Part shown: positions 37,794 through 48,062 of the stretch, one piece after another
Numbering within the stretch: position 1 is the first letter of the stretch
How the letters are laid out: each line of letters opens with the position of its first letter
NCBI RefSeq assembly: GCF_017874255.1
Contig: NZ_JAGGLD010000007.1
Location: 1-64,000, forward strand
Reading direction: 5' to 3'
Length of the DNA: 64,000 bases
From: Paenibacillus shirakamiensis
GTDB taxonomy: Bacteria > Bacillota > Bacilli > Paenibacillales > Paenibacillaceae
Program-made: the position numbers and the translations under genes
Notes under the pieces: generated by a model
Databases searched by the model: none
What the model was told of the DNA's origin: nothing
The model's input: the letters and a program-made list of their open reading frames with translations, nothing else

Positions 37794-37835
37794 GAGGCTT
37801 TGTATTAATATGATCTATTACTGAAATAGATTTTG

Positions 37836-38338
37836 TTAGTTTCGCTGAATGATACGGTCATATTCTCCTTGTTGAATCCAGTGTTGTTCCTGCTCTAGAC
37901 TCAATACCGAACGAATACTTGAAGATTCTATCATGTCTACCTTTTCAAAACCATAGGGCTCCATGAACGGCTCAATGTCGTGCAGATTAAAATAATAAGC
38001 ACCCGTAAATCGCCCTTGAACCTCATGGTCGAATGTACCTTGCTGATTGAATTCCAGAATGGAGTCTAGGGTATCGTGTGGCTCATGAGGCCTAGTTCGG
38101 CTGCCTTGTGCTGAGCCTGATCGACAAGTTCAGGGGTTAAATCAGATAATGTAACAGTAAATCCACGTTTGGCTAGTTCCATCGCATACTTTCCCGGCCC
38201 CGCTCCATTATCTAGTACCTTCATACCCCGTCTCAGATATTGCTGCATATAGTGAAGATTGATTATGAACTCTAGTGGCTCTCGGTCCAGCCTTCCCCAT
38301 TCATCAGACTGTGAATAGTAATCGATGACCCTTTTCAT
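37836..38338 (-). pseudogene. Broken class I SAM-dependent methyltransferase
   Basis: The first 90 codons encode the start of a methyltransferase: DYYSQSDEWGRLDREPLEF, the SAM motif VLDNGAGPGKYAMELAKRG and SDLTPELVDQA. The frame then stops. A second fragment follows directly in another frame and encodes the C-terminal part of the same family: DSILEFNQQGTFDHE, then GRFTGAYYFN, then EPYGFEKVDMIE and LEQEQHWIQQGEYD. About 70 middle residues, including the post-II motifs, are missing between the two, and the end is also short. The ribosome site GGAGGGGG is still good. This is an internal deletion with frameshift, so no functional enzyme is expected. Confidence 0.85.
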
Positions 38339-38362
38339 TCCTGCCCCCTCCTGCTAGTTAAC

Positions 38363-39499
38363 TCATGATAATCTAACAACTTCCGACAATAGTTTGTTGT
38401 ATAGAGAATTCAACTCTTTGGAGGGACTTACCCCCATTTCTTGTTGTAGCACAATTGTAAAATGCTGGTACTGCCGAATCAACGCCTCTTTATTTCGCTG
38501 CATGGCTAAAGCCTTCATATATAACTGAATCGTCTCTTCATCTAATTCATTATGAGAAGTAAGCTTCATAAGTAGCCGCAGGGCCGGTTGGATATCTCCT
38601 TTGACAAGTAAGACTTGGCATAGACGCTGAGTAAAAGAGGTATACAACAAGGAGACCCGTTCGATCTCACTCCAAGCCCACGGATAAGCTAGATCCCCGA
38701 ATAATTCACCAATGTATAGTTGTTCCAGTACCATGGCCTCTTCGATCGTTGCAATGTCCCAGTTCAGACTTTTGCATCCCAGTTCAAAGACATGTATATC
38801 CACTTGAGCTAGGTCAAGGTTCAGCGCATAATGCTGACCATCCGAATGCAGGCTTCCTTTGAGCCCGTTTGATTCCAGCAACTTACGCAATTGATATGCC
38901 GTTGTATTCAGATAAATTTCCGCATTTTTCCGAGGCATGCCACCGAAGATATCTTCAATGATTCGGGCCCTAGATACGAGTCTACCTTGCTGCAGCACTA
39001 AATATCCGCATAGTTCTGCACTTTTGCTAGACTTCCACTTGAGAAGTCCATGCTCAGGGCTCCTAATTTCCATACGTCCAAGGCAGTTGATAACTAATTT
39101 AATAGGAGTAATATAGTCCTCTGATCTATAACTTGATTCAGGTTTATACGCTATGGCTCTGCATATGGTCTGGCGAAGGCGCTCTTGCACTACCGGCTTA
39201 ACCATATAATCAAAAGCGTAAACTTCAAAGGCCGCCAAGGCATACTCCGTATGAGAAGTTAGGAATACCAGCTTCACTGTTCTACTTTGCTCTCTCAATC
39301 GCTTAGCTAGATCCAACCCACTCTCTAGGGGCATCTGGATATCCATAAATATAAGGTCCACTTCATGATTAAGAAGAAATGCTTCTGCTGTAGATGTATC
39401 CTGAAAGCTTCCAACGACTTCCACCTCCGCTATCTTACTAAGCATTCGCTTCATAATTAGATGCATTGCCTTCTCGTCATCAATAAGAACAATTTTCAT
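38363..39499 (-). CDS. Response regulator with REC, winged-helix and BTAD domains
   Basis: A 378-residue regulator. The receiver domain (1-120) has phosphoacceptor D53 in IFMDIQMP and K103 in VKPV. A winged-helix domain follows (about 140-235; LQQGRLVSRARIIEDIF). A bacterial transcriptional activation domain of TPR-like helices follows (about 240-375; ALRLLMKLTSHNELDEETIQLYMKAL). This REC-SARP/BTAD layout is found in Paenibacillus and relatives. It overlaps the 7TM kinase gene by four bases, so the two form a pair. The target is unknown; the SLH lipoprotein gene upstream is a possible candidate. Confidence 0.9.
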   Translation of the reverse strand: MKIVLIDDEKAMHLIMKRMLSKIAEVEVVGSFQDTSTAEAFLLNHEVDLIFMDIQMPLESGLDLAKRLREQSRTVKLVFLTSHTEYALAAFEVYAFDYMVKPVVQERLRQTICRAIAYKPESSYRSEDYITPIKLVINCLGRMEIRSPEHGLLKWKSSKSAELCGYLVLQQGRLVSRARIIEDIFGGMPRKNAEIYLNTTAYQLRKLLESNGLKGSLHSDGQHYALNLDLAQVDIHVFELGCKSLNWDIATIEEAMVLEQLYIGELFGDLAYPWAWSEIERVSLLYTSFTQRLCQVLLVKGDIQPALRLLMKLTSHNELDEETIQLYMKALAMQRNKEALIRQYQHFTIVLQQEMGVSPSKELNSLYNKLLSEVVRLS

Positions 39500-41310
39500 C
39501 CCATAGCCCTCCCTCTATTTCTACTCCATTCAGATACCACAGCTTCGGAGGCAATAGGCATGGTGAAATAGAACGTACTCCCCTTCAAAGGTATACTGTC
39601 AAACCAAATCTTCCCGCCATTGAGGCGAATAAATTCTCTACAGAGTGTTAGACCCAGGCCAACCCCGCGCTCTCCCGCCGTACCCTCAGATGACACAGCA
39701 TATTCTTCATGTAAAAGAGAATCCATCTGATCCGCGCTTATACCTGCTCCCGAATCGCTTACTGCAATAATGATGTGATCTTCTGATTTCACAGCATTAA
39801 CTAGAATGCTACCTCCAATTCCCGTAAATTTAATAGCATTGGAGAGGAGATTACGGATAATTAAGTCCAGCATCTCTTTGTCTGCAAAGACATACATATG
39901 GGTAGGGATGTCACAAGCCAGCTGAATTCCTTTGCTGTCACTTCGGGATTGTAATAACTGTCTATTCATCTCGAAAGCTAGAGCTAAGTCCCTTACGACC
40001 GGACGAAATACCATGCCCCCTCGCTGACTACGGAACCAATCTAGTAAACTTTCTACTAAGACAAAAGTTTTGTGAACCTGTTGACTCATCTCCTGAACAA
40101 TTTCTTCGTGATTACGTCCACATCTTTGCATTTCTTCCTCCATTAATTCCATGAGATTCAAGAGTACAGCAAGGGGATCACGAATATCATGGGCAACTAC
40201 ATTGAACATTTGGTCCTTGAATACATTTAATTCTCGAAGTTGTTTCGCTTTCTCTCGAAGACCCTCCTCTAGTTGGACGCTCTGGGTAATATCTTTTAGC
40301 AGAAGCATTTTCCCTATTGGATGATGATGAAGCTGACTCCTATGAATATAAGACATTTGAACGTTATAGTAGCTACCTTCTACTCCATTAGACATCCATA
40401 ACTTATTATCCGAAAAGGGTTCCTGTAGTACTTTTTCTAACAGCTTGGGGTATGTAGATAACACTTGTGTGATGGATTGTCCCATCGATTTCTTACGTTC
40501 TAGATTTTGAATCCCTAGGCTAGCTGATTCGTTAAATCCAGTAATATTATGATCTAGATCTAGAATAATAACGGCATCCTGCATGGATTCGAACACCTTC
40601 TGAAATGCGAGTGGAGCCAGTCTTAACATGTTAAAATGATAAATTCCAAATAAGAAGAAAATACCGGATATAACAAAACCAAACGGAGAAATATCGATGG
40701 GGATAGGTAAAATGCCAAGAAGGTACACGAGTGTAAATCCGTAGGGTCCACAGGAACCAATCATCATTAAAGCTACTTGCTTCTTCATGTGGGGTTCAGC
40801 TTGTCTATACATTTTCCATAACAACAGCATTCCCAGTAAAAACATCGTGTAGTTGTAAATGACATGAACTTGATAGAGCGGTCCCTTCACTAATTTCACC
40901 AAAGGAAACCCTTGGGAATAGTCAAGTGTCATGCTCCTGTAAAATAAATGATGCCATTCGTTTGTAGCATGAGCAACAAATGTCGTTACAGGAATGATCA
41001 TTAGTAAGAAGAATATGCATTTACGCAAATAGGCTTGCCTTCCCGTATATTGAAGTACCATAGCCATCCAAAAGACTGTTCCAAAAGGTATTCCGATATA
41101 TTCAATACTGAGCCAGAATTGAATTTGATCTAAGGTTGAACTAACAATTTCAAAGGCATACCCAAAAGTGTAAAAAGCTCCCGTTAACATTCCCAGCCCA
41201 TAACTTGTCGCAATTGGAAGTTCTCTTCTCTTCCATGAAAGATAGACTAAGATACAGGAACAACCCGTAGCAGCCATCAACAATAAGGATAAATATAAAT
41301 TAACATTCAT
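39496..41310 (-). CDS. Sensor histidine kinase with 7TM N-terminal domain and PAS
   Basis: This 604-residue kinase has seven N-terminal membrane helices (residues 5-225, histidine kinase N-terminal 7TM type), a PAS domain (about 235-345; VFESMQDAVIILDLDHNITGF) and a HisKA helix with H374 (VVAHDIRDPL). The ATPase domain carries NLLSNAIKF, DSGAGIS and GVGLGLTLCREF. The 7TM module probably senses a small hydrophobic ligand or membrane state. It is the first gene of a two-gene unit with the BTAD regulator and has AAGGAG upstream. Confidence 0.91.
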   Translation of the reverse strand: MNVNLYLSLLLMAATGCSCILVYLSWKRRELPIATSYGLGMLTGAFYTFGYAFEIVSSTLDQIQFWLSIEYIGIPFGTVFWMAMVLQYTGRQAYLRKCIFFLLMIIPVTTFVAHATNEWHHLFYRSMTLDYSQGFPLVKLVKGPLYQVHVIYNYTMFLLGMLLLWKMYRQAEPHMKKQVALMMIGSCGPYGFTLVYLLGILPIPIDISPFGFVISGIFFLFGIYHFNMLRLAPLAFQKVFESMQDAVIILDLDHNITGFNESASLGIQNLERKKSMGQSITQVLSTYPKLLEKVLQEPFSDNKLWMSNGVEGSYYNVQMSYIHRSQLHHHPIGKMLLLKDITQSVQLEEGLREKAKQLRELNVFKDQMFNVVAHDIRDPLAVLLNLMELMEEEMQRCGRNHEEIVQEMSQQVHKTFVLVESLLDWFRSQRGGMVFRPVVRDLALAFEMNRQLLQSRSDSKGIQLACDIPTHMYVFADKEMLDLIIRNLLSNAIKFTGIGGSILVNAVKSEDHIIIAVSDSGAGISADQMDSLLHEEYAVSSEGTAGERGVGLGLTLCREFIRLNGGKIWFDSIPLKGSTFYFTMPIASEAVVSEWSRNRGRAMG

Positions 41311-41362
41311 GAATAGCTATGGCTCCTTACAGAATATAAGCTTTTTATCCTGTATCTTCATA

Positions 41363-41394
41363 TTAACAAGAAACTGCAGCCTAGGGCTGCAGTT
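41363..41394 (-). terminator. Terminator of the SLH lipoprotein gene
   Basis: AACTGCAGCC and GGCTGCAGTT form a perfect 10-bp stem with a 3-base loop, followed on the minus strand by TCTTGTT. It lies just after the stop codon. Confidence 0.8.
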
Positions 41395-41404
41395 GCAGTG
41401 AAAT

Positions 41405-43465
<2,061 letters not shown>

Positions 43466-43603
43466 TAATCAATTACCATCCTCTTCTACATATTTTGTAG
43501 GAACATGGTCGGATGCCTCTTAAATTAAGCAACTTACCCAAATGTCCTTATGTAAGAAAAGTATACTTATCCTCAATGACGCCAAAATGACAAACTTTGA
43601 TCT

Positions 43604-43630
43604 GAAAAGACCATTCCGATGGAATGGTCT
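43604..43630 (-). terminator. Terminator of the BstA-like gene
   Basis: AGACCATTCC and GGAATGGTCT form a perfect 10-bp stem with a 3-base loop. On the minus strand TTTTCAG follows. It lies 27 bases after the stop codon. Confidence 0.88.
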
Positions 43631-43656
43631 CCAATATAAGCTATTCCTTACTTTAT

Positions 43657-44187
43657 CTATCCTTCAGTATGTGTACCTTCTACTACTAATTGAACATGCG
43701 CTGTATGATGCTTATTATGCCAAATCATGCGCTGCAAAGCATCGTCAATGGTCAGTGTACCGTAAGCCGGAGTTCGAAATGAACGCTTGAAATCCTTAGG
43801 TTCCAGATGAGATAACAAGACGTATAATCGCTGCTGAAGCGCACCGAGGAAGGTAACGGATACCTGAACTGGCGTGAATTCATAATCCGGAAGATCTGCC
43901 CATAACCCCTGCGTATACGTACCTGCCATCGGTTCGTCCTCTGTGAGTGCTTTTTTGAGCCGAAAATAAGCATTCAGTTCATTATCAGCCAGATGATGGA
44001 CTACTTGCCGTGCCGTCCACCCCTCTTTGCGATATGGTGTATTCAGCTGTTCCTCCGTTAAGGATTGAAGCGTATCTTGTAAAAGAATCGTTAGCTTAGG
44101 TAGTTCTTCAATCAGTGCGTTCCGTTCTTCATCAGTTAAAGATGCTTTGCCTGCAAATGGTCCGATTGGATACTTCAAATTGTCCAT
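43657..44187 (-). CDS. DinB-fold putative bacillithiol S-transferase (YfiT/BstA-like)
   Basis: A 176-residue four-helix-bundle protein that begins with YPIGPFAGKASLTDEERN, typical of the YfiT group. Metal-binding histidines are visible in RQVVHHLADNELNAYFR and MIWHNKHHTAHV, spaced as in DinB/YfiT proteins. Family members in Bacillota transfer bacillithiol to toxic electrophiles or act as metal-dependent hydrolases. AAGGGGG precedes ATG. It stands next to, and 44 bases after, a GNAT acetyltransferase gene in the same direction, so the two may be cotranscribed. Confidence 0.88.
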   Translation of the reverse strand: MDNLKYPIGPFAGKASLTDEERNALIEELPKLTILLQDTLQSLTEEQLNTPYRKEGWTARQVVHHLADNELNAYFRLKKALTEDEPMAGTYTQGLWADLPDYEFTPVQVSVTFLGALQQRLYVLLSHLEPKDFKRSFRTPAYGTLTIDDALQRMIWHNKHHTAHVQLVVEGTHTEG

Positions 44188-44231
44188 ACCAAGTGCCCCC
44201 TTAGATTAGTAGAGATGTGATCAACGTAAGC

Positions 44232-44666
44232 TTAGTCTAATTTCTTCGCAAAACGATAGCCGTTAATTTCATAACCCATCGCTTTATAGAATTGATGCGC
44301 AGCTTCGCGTTCAGGTTTGGTACCACTGTTCAAGTAAATATCCCGCGAGCCCTGTTCTTTGGCCCAATGTTCCGCAAAATGCACAAGCGCCTTGCCTACG
44401 CCTCTTCCCTGCACCTCCGCTTTAGTGACTAGCGTCGAAATCTGAGCCGTAACCTGGTCCCCTTCATGGTAATAGACCAAGCGGAGCCCCATCATCCCTA
44501 CCACCTCATGATCCAGTACAGCCATAAAAGTATAATAGAGTGGAAGTTTTGTTATCGTATCCATCCGTTTCGCCATCGTATCCACATCGGTTGGATAGCC
44601 AAGATCACCCATTAGTGAAGTTAGCGCCGTCAGATCTTGTGCTTCATAACTGCGAATATGTATCAT
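44232..44666 (-). CDS. GNAT family N-acetyltransferase
   Basis: This 144-residue protein has the GNAT core: beta strand MGLRLVYYHEGDQVTAQISTLVT, the acetyl-CoA loop VQGRGVGKAL (Q/RxxGxG/A) and the C-terminal QFYKAMGYEINGYRFAKKL. It transfers an acetyl group from acetyl-CoA to an amine; the substrate is unknown. AGAGGTG lies before ATG. Confidence 0.9.
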   Translation of the reverse strand: MIHIRSYEAQDLTALTSLMGDLGYPTDVDTMAKRMDTITKLPLYYTFMAVLDHEVVGMMGLRLVYYHEGDQVTAQISTLVTKAEVQGRGVGKALVHFAEHWAKEQGSRDIYLNSGTKPEREAAHQFYKAMGYEINGYRFAKKLD

Positions 44667-44915
44667 GATGCACCTCTTTGCCTGATATTGTTCTTGGAGT
44701 TATACAATTACTTTATAACAAATTAGAACTAAATGGTATAAAATGTATGCTCATTTCTACGTGCTTAGACTAACCTTTTTTATGGAATACAGGTAGTACA
44801 TGAAATGGGAGATAATTTAGAGCTTTTTATTAGTCGCTAGGATGTATGCCGTTCTCTTCATCTGTCTTATTTTTAGCATAGATGATGTCTTTAAATGACA
44901 AATACACAACTTATA

Positions 44916-44947
44916 AAAACAAAAAAAGAGGGTTATACCCCTCTTTT
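44916..44947 (-). terminator. Intrinsic terminator without an obvious upstream gene
   Basis: AAAAGAGGG and CCCTCTTTT form a 9-bp stem with a 6-base loop, and a minus-strand T-tract follows (TTTTTTTG). The next gene upstream on this strand ends 319 bases away. It may belong to the lost gene whose tail lies at 44978-45022. Confidence 0.75.
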
Positions 44948-45143
44948 CTAATATAGAGCTTATCTATTTACCTAGAATTCTTCCTTGCAGCAAATTCTGC
45001 TGCGATCTTATAGGCTTATTTTTACAGCACGAAATTTTTTCCTTGAATTGGGCATGGTTTGAATTAATTTAGCCTCTCACAATACAAAAATGCGTTAAAT
45101 TCCGTATTTAACAATTGATCTATAGCCAATTCTAATTAAGGGT

Positions 45144-45172
45144 AAAAAACGTCAGTCACATCCTTTGTGACT
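45144..45172 (-). terminator. Probable terminator of the sigma/anti-sigma operon
   Basis: AGTCACA and TGTGACT form a 7-bp stem with a 5-base loop, followed after GACG by TTTTTT on the minus strand. It lies 94 bases after the anti-sigma-like gene. Confidence 0.65.
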
Positions 45173-45265
45173 AGAGCTTGGAGTAAAACTTGATGTAAAA
45201 TAATGCATAGGAAAGACCTCTCTTTGTGCATTTTCTGTGTGCACTTTTATTGATCCTATAGGTCA

Positions 45266-45907
45266 TTATTCAATTATCAATATTCCTTTATATATGTTAT
45301 TTTCATCTAATTTTATTTCAATTTTACTACTACCTAATTTTTTATTATTCTTATATGCAGTTACATTAACTAAAGTATTTTTTTCTAATTTTGATTGTTC
45401 TCCAGCTATTAACGGTGTCCAATAAAACAATTCACCTGAATTTATTGTCGCTGTTTTCCCTTTTAAATTTATCTGTCCATCATTCGAATTCCATAGCAGA
45501 ATCTGCCCTTTTATTGTTAGCACTTTAATTTCATCTGCATCTTTAGCAACGATTTTTATAGGAAATCCCGGTACATTACTCATAAATAATGAGTACTTAC
45601 CGAGCGGAAATTCTACATTAGGCTTTACTTCTGAAGAAGTCCCATCTGCAGCATAAGCAGTTACTACAAAGCCACCAAATGGTGACGAAGTGTTTTGACT
45701 TCCCATCTGAATGAAAAATGCTACCCCTATAAAAAGAAATATAGTTATTAGAGATATGGAGACCATAACGACCTTACAATGATTTATTACCGCTAGAGGT
45801 TGAGAAACAGGACTGTTCCGTTCAACATTTTTTATTATTAATTGTTTTAATTCATCCTTCATTATGATTTTGTTCATCCCATTTACATATTTATCTCTAA
45901 TCGTCAT
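45266..45907 (-). CDS. Membrane protein, putative anti-sigma factor of the ECF pair
   Basis: A 213-residue protein with a cytoplasmic N-terminal part of about 45 residues, one membrane helix (about 46-68; VVMVSISLITIFLFIGVAFF) and an external domain of about 140 residues rich in beta strands and Asn/Lys. The start MTIRDKYVNG has GGAGG eight bases upstream, and its first codons overlap the sigma gene by 11 bases. Anti-sigma factors of this layout (for example DUF4179-type) hold the sigma factor at the membrane. There is no zinc-binding HxxxCxxC motif. The role is inferred mainly from position. Confidence 0.75.
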   Translation of the reverse strand: MTIRDKYVNGMNKIIMKDELKQLIIKNVERNSPVSQPLAVINHCKVVMVSISLITIFLFIGVAFFIQMGSQNTSSPFGGFVVTAYAADGTSSEVKPNVEFPLGKYSLFMSNVPGFPIKIVAKDADEIKVLTIKGQILLWNSNDGQINLKGKTATINSGELFYWTPLIAGEQSKLEKNTLVNVTAYKNNKKLGSSKIEIKLDENNIYKGILIIE

Positions 45908-46394
45908 CCCCAAAACCTCCATTAAGTTTAAATTTTAGAGTTTCTTTAGCACGTCGTAACTGTGTTCTAATTGTATTTTCTTTTAAGTTCAATATTTTTC
46001 CAATTTCTGTTGTTTTATAACCTTCATAGTAATAAAGATATATAACTATACGATATTTCCTAGGAAGCGTTAAGACGATAGAGATAATCTCATTATCCTC
46101 TAAATGATTATCTGTCAAAGGTATCTCTTCAAGTGGGGTAAGCCAACTTCTCCAAGGACTTTTGGTAATATCTTTGCATGTATTTATAGTCACTCTAATT
46201 ATCCAAGCTTTTTCATGTTCTGCATCATTAAATCCATTTTGATGTTTCATTAGCTTGATATATACTTCCTGACAAACGTCTTGTGCATCTGTTAGGTTTC
46301 TTAGGTGTGTTAAGGCCACACGAAGCACCATATCTCCGTATTTATTAACCAAATATTCTAATTGTTGTTTTTTATCGATCTGTATAATTTCCAT
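45897..46394 (-). CDS. ECF-type RNA polymerase sigma factor
   Basis: This 165-residue sigma-70 family factor has region 2 (YLVNKYGDMVLRVALTHLRNLTDAQDVCQEVYIKL, then EKAWIIRVTINTCKD) and region 4 (LPRKYRIVIYLYYYEGYKTTEIGKILNLKENTIRTQLRRAKETLK). The start MEIIQIDKKQ follows GGAGGG by five bases. It directs RNA polymerase to alternative promoters when released from its anti-sigma partner. A TGAAAC-like element upstream suggests autoregulation. It is divergent from two small exported proteins, which are candidate targets, though I see no matching promoter before them. Confidence 0.92.
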   Translation of the reverse strand: MEIIQIDKKQQLEYLVNKYGDMVLRVALTHLRNLTDAQDVCQEVYIKLMKHQNGFNDAEHEKAWIIRVTINTCKDITKSPWRSWLTPLEEIPLTDNHLEDNEIISIVLTLPRKYRIVIYLYYYEGYKTTEIGKILNLKENTIRTQLRRAKETLKFKLNGGFGDDD

Positions 46395-46427
46395 TTCTTC
46401 CCTCCTTCTATTCATAACACTTTAAAA

Positions 46428-46451
46428 TACGGATAAATGTTTCAAGTTTCA
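46428..46451 (-). promoter_or_regulatory. Possible ECF-type autoregulatory promoter
   Basis: On the minus strand TGAAAC (46451-46446) and CGTA (46431-46428) resemble the -35 and -10 elements of ECF promoters. The gap is 14 bases, shorter than the 16 usual for SigW-type factors. A second TGAAAC lies at 46444-46439. It sits about 30 bases before the sigma start codon. Confidence 0.4.
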
Positions 46452-46706
46452 AAAAATTTATTGATAATTCCTTACTTTGTTTATACAGCCTCATAAAAAG
46501 ATTAATCATTAAAATATATCAGTAATTTCTAGCACCCAATTTAGTAAAATTTTTTCTATATTTCTATTATAAGATTATAGTTATTGAAATTTTCTAGAAC
46601 ACCTAATTAATTATCATATAATAATAATTAACTAAAATTACTTAATTATAGTATATTTACTAATTAATTATAATATGTTAATATTTTACTGTAATAAAAA
46701 TAAAAA

Positions 46707-46738
46707 TTGACACTTTAGATAAATTCTAAAGTTATAAG
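46707..46738 (+). promoter_or_regulatory. TTGACA/TATAAG pair around a perfect 8-bp dyad
   Basis: ACTTTAGA-TAAAT-TCTAAAGT (46712-46732) is a perfect inverted repeat between TTGACA (46707) and TATAAG (46733), directly before the AAAGGA ribosome site of the exported protein. If it is a promoter, the spacer would be 19-20 bases and the leader almost absent. A leader hairpin or operator is as likely. Confidence 0.4.
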
Positions 46739-46752
46739 AAAGGAAATTTTAT

Positions 46753-47235
46753 ATGATAAAAGCAAAAAAATGGATAATTACAACTACCTTATCGATATCC
46801 GCTATTGTTGGAGGTGCCGCCTCTGCAGAAGCCTTGTCTCAGGCGACATCAGTATATGACTCAATTGTAATTACCCCAGGAAATTATGCTTACTTAGCTG
46901 ATGCAACTTCATCCTACAATTGCCTAGCATACGCATTAGGTAATACTAGTGTTTGGGAATGGCCCTGGGGGGCATCTAATCCAAATGTAACACAAGTAAG
47001 TAATTATATGACGACCAAAGGTAAATCTACTTACAGTCTTTCCGAACCAGCCACAACAGGAATGATTATCTCTTATGGCACCAGCGAATCTAACATTACA
47101 CATTTCAGTAAAGTTGCAGATGCTAATTACAGCAATGCTAAATGGGGACAACTTGAAAGATTACAAAGTCTTGGACATAATCCATATAAAGGTGCTGGAC
47201 CTTATGGTTACGCTATCAGAAAATACAAAAATTAA
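46753..47235 (+). CDS. Small exported Cys/His protein, DUF7689-like (putative papain/CHAP-like fold)
   Basis: A 160-residue protein with a signal peptide (1-25, cleavage near ASA-EA). The mature part has the motif SYNCLAYALG around C57, then W-rich VWEWPWG, and ITHFSKV with H117, then KWGQLER. This YNC-A-A...H arrangement resembles the DUF7689 family and, more broadly, NlpC/P60- or CHAP-like Cys-His hydrolases, so C57 and H117 are possible catalytic residues. AAAGGA lies before ATG. A second exported protein follows 17 bases later, and the ECF sigma pair is divergent. Function is unknown. A secreted amidase, protease or toxin is possible, but nothing proves activity. Confidence 0.8.
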   Translation: MIKAKKWIITTTLSISAIVGGAASAEALSQATSVYDSIVITPGNYAYLADATSSYNCLAYALGNTSVWEWPWGASNPNVTQVSNYMTTKGKSTYSLSEPATTGMIISYGTSESNITHFSKVADANYSNAKWGQLERLQSLGHNPYKGAGPYGYAIRKYKN

Positions 47236-47252
47236 CGGAGGCGATTTAAATA

Positions 47253-47936
47253 ATGAAAAAAATAACATTAATTGTCCTTTCACTATTCTGTCTAAGTCTT
47301 ATAGTTACATTGTTTCTTAATAATAATCTTGCAAATGCCTCAATTGAAAAACAAGTTGATACAAAGCTGGCATTAATTAAAGGGAAAATCAACAAAGAAG
47401 TAGAATTAAAAACAGAGTTAGCGATGAGCTCTAATCCATATGATTATATAAAAGACAATAAAGACTTTGAAAGTATTGTAGCTTTAGGAAATAATGCTTT
47501 GCCAATATTACAGGAGAAAATTGAAAAAAGTCCTAATGATGGACTTCAGGAATATATTTTAGCTATTGCAATAGAGAAGATTTCAAAAACAGATTTAAAA
47601 AAGAATTCTTCAACCGAGTGGAATTCTGCAAAATCATTTGAAAAGAACTGGAAACAATATTTGAAAGCAATACCTTTAAAGGTGAATGAAATTTCCAGTT
47701 CATCTAAGGAAATTAACGAAAAAATTAATGGACTAATTGAGCTAGGAACTCCCGCTATACCATTTATTGCAGAGGAGATTGTCAAAGGAAAGGAAGACAT
47801 CTTCCCTGCTCTTAAGGAGCTAATTAAAGATGATGGGGAACTGAAAGTTGCTAGAGATGTCTCAATAACTAAAGAATTATTTTCACAGAAAAACTCAATT
47901 TTTGAAGGATTAAGAAGTTATGTTAATGAGCAATAA
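47253..47936 (+). CDS. Exported helical protein with HEAT-like repeats
   Basis: This 227-residue protein has an N-terminal signal peptide or anchor (about 5-28, possible cleavage at ANA-SI). The rest is lysine-rich and helical, with two HEAT-like units: ALGNNALPILQEKIEKS and ELGTPAIPFIAEEIVKG, each followed by a second helix. It is 17 bases after the Cys/His protein gene and ends before a strong terminator, so the two form a unit. HEAT-like proteins bind partners, so an inhibitor, chaperone or immunity protein for the Cys/His protein is a reasonable but untested idea. I do not recognise a named family. Confidence 0.78.
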   Translation: MKKITLIVLSLFCLSLIVTLFLNNNLANASIEKQVDTKLALIKGKINKEVELKTELAMSSNPYDYIKDNKDFESIVALGNNALPILQEKIEKSPNDGLQEYILAIAIEKISKTDLKKNSSTEWNSAKSFEKNWKQYLKAIPLKVNEISSSSKEINEKINGLIELGTPAIPFIAEEIVKGKEDIFPALKELIKDDGELKVARDVSITKELFSQKNSIFEGLRSYVNEQ

Positions 47937-48010
47937 AAACTAGTTATTTTAAAAGTCTTTTAAAAAAATGCTTGATTAACTATTCCAATGTAACTAATTA
48001 CTTTTTTTAT

Positions 48011-48062
48011 GAAGAATATTCCTAAAGCAAAATCGCTTTAGAAATATTCTTCTTTTATTTTA
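48011..48062 (+). terminator. Terminator of the exported protein pair
   Basis: GAAGAATATT-CCTAAAGC pairs with GCTTTAG-AAATATTCTTC in a stem of about 18 bp with one mismatch, followed by TTTTATTTT. Confidence 0.92.

Larger units (their letters stand above)
44667..45265. other. 600-bp non-coding stretch with two terminators and a possible gene tail
   Basis: No gene-length frame is present. Two hairpins, listed separately, face the minus strand. On the minus strand 44978-45022 could encode AYKIAAEFAARKNSR before a TAA, directly after an in-frame stop; it resembles the tail of a lost gene but is too short to identify. Base composition changes to AT-rich at about 44700 and stays so to 48870. Confidence 0.6.
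46395..46752. other. AT-rich divergent intergenic region
   Basis: This 358-bp stretch of very high AT content separates the sigma gene from the exported Cys/His protein gene. It holds a possible ECF promoter towards the sigma gene and a dyad before the exported gene (both listed). No further coding frame is seen. Confidence 0.7.
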
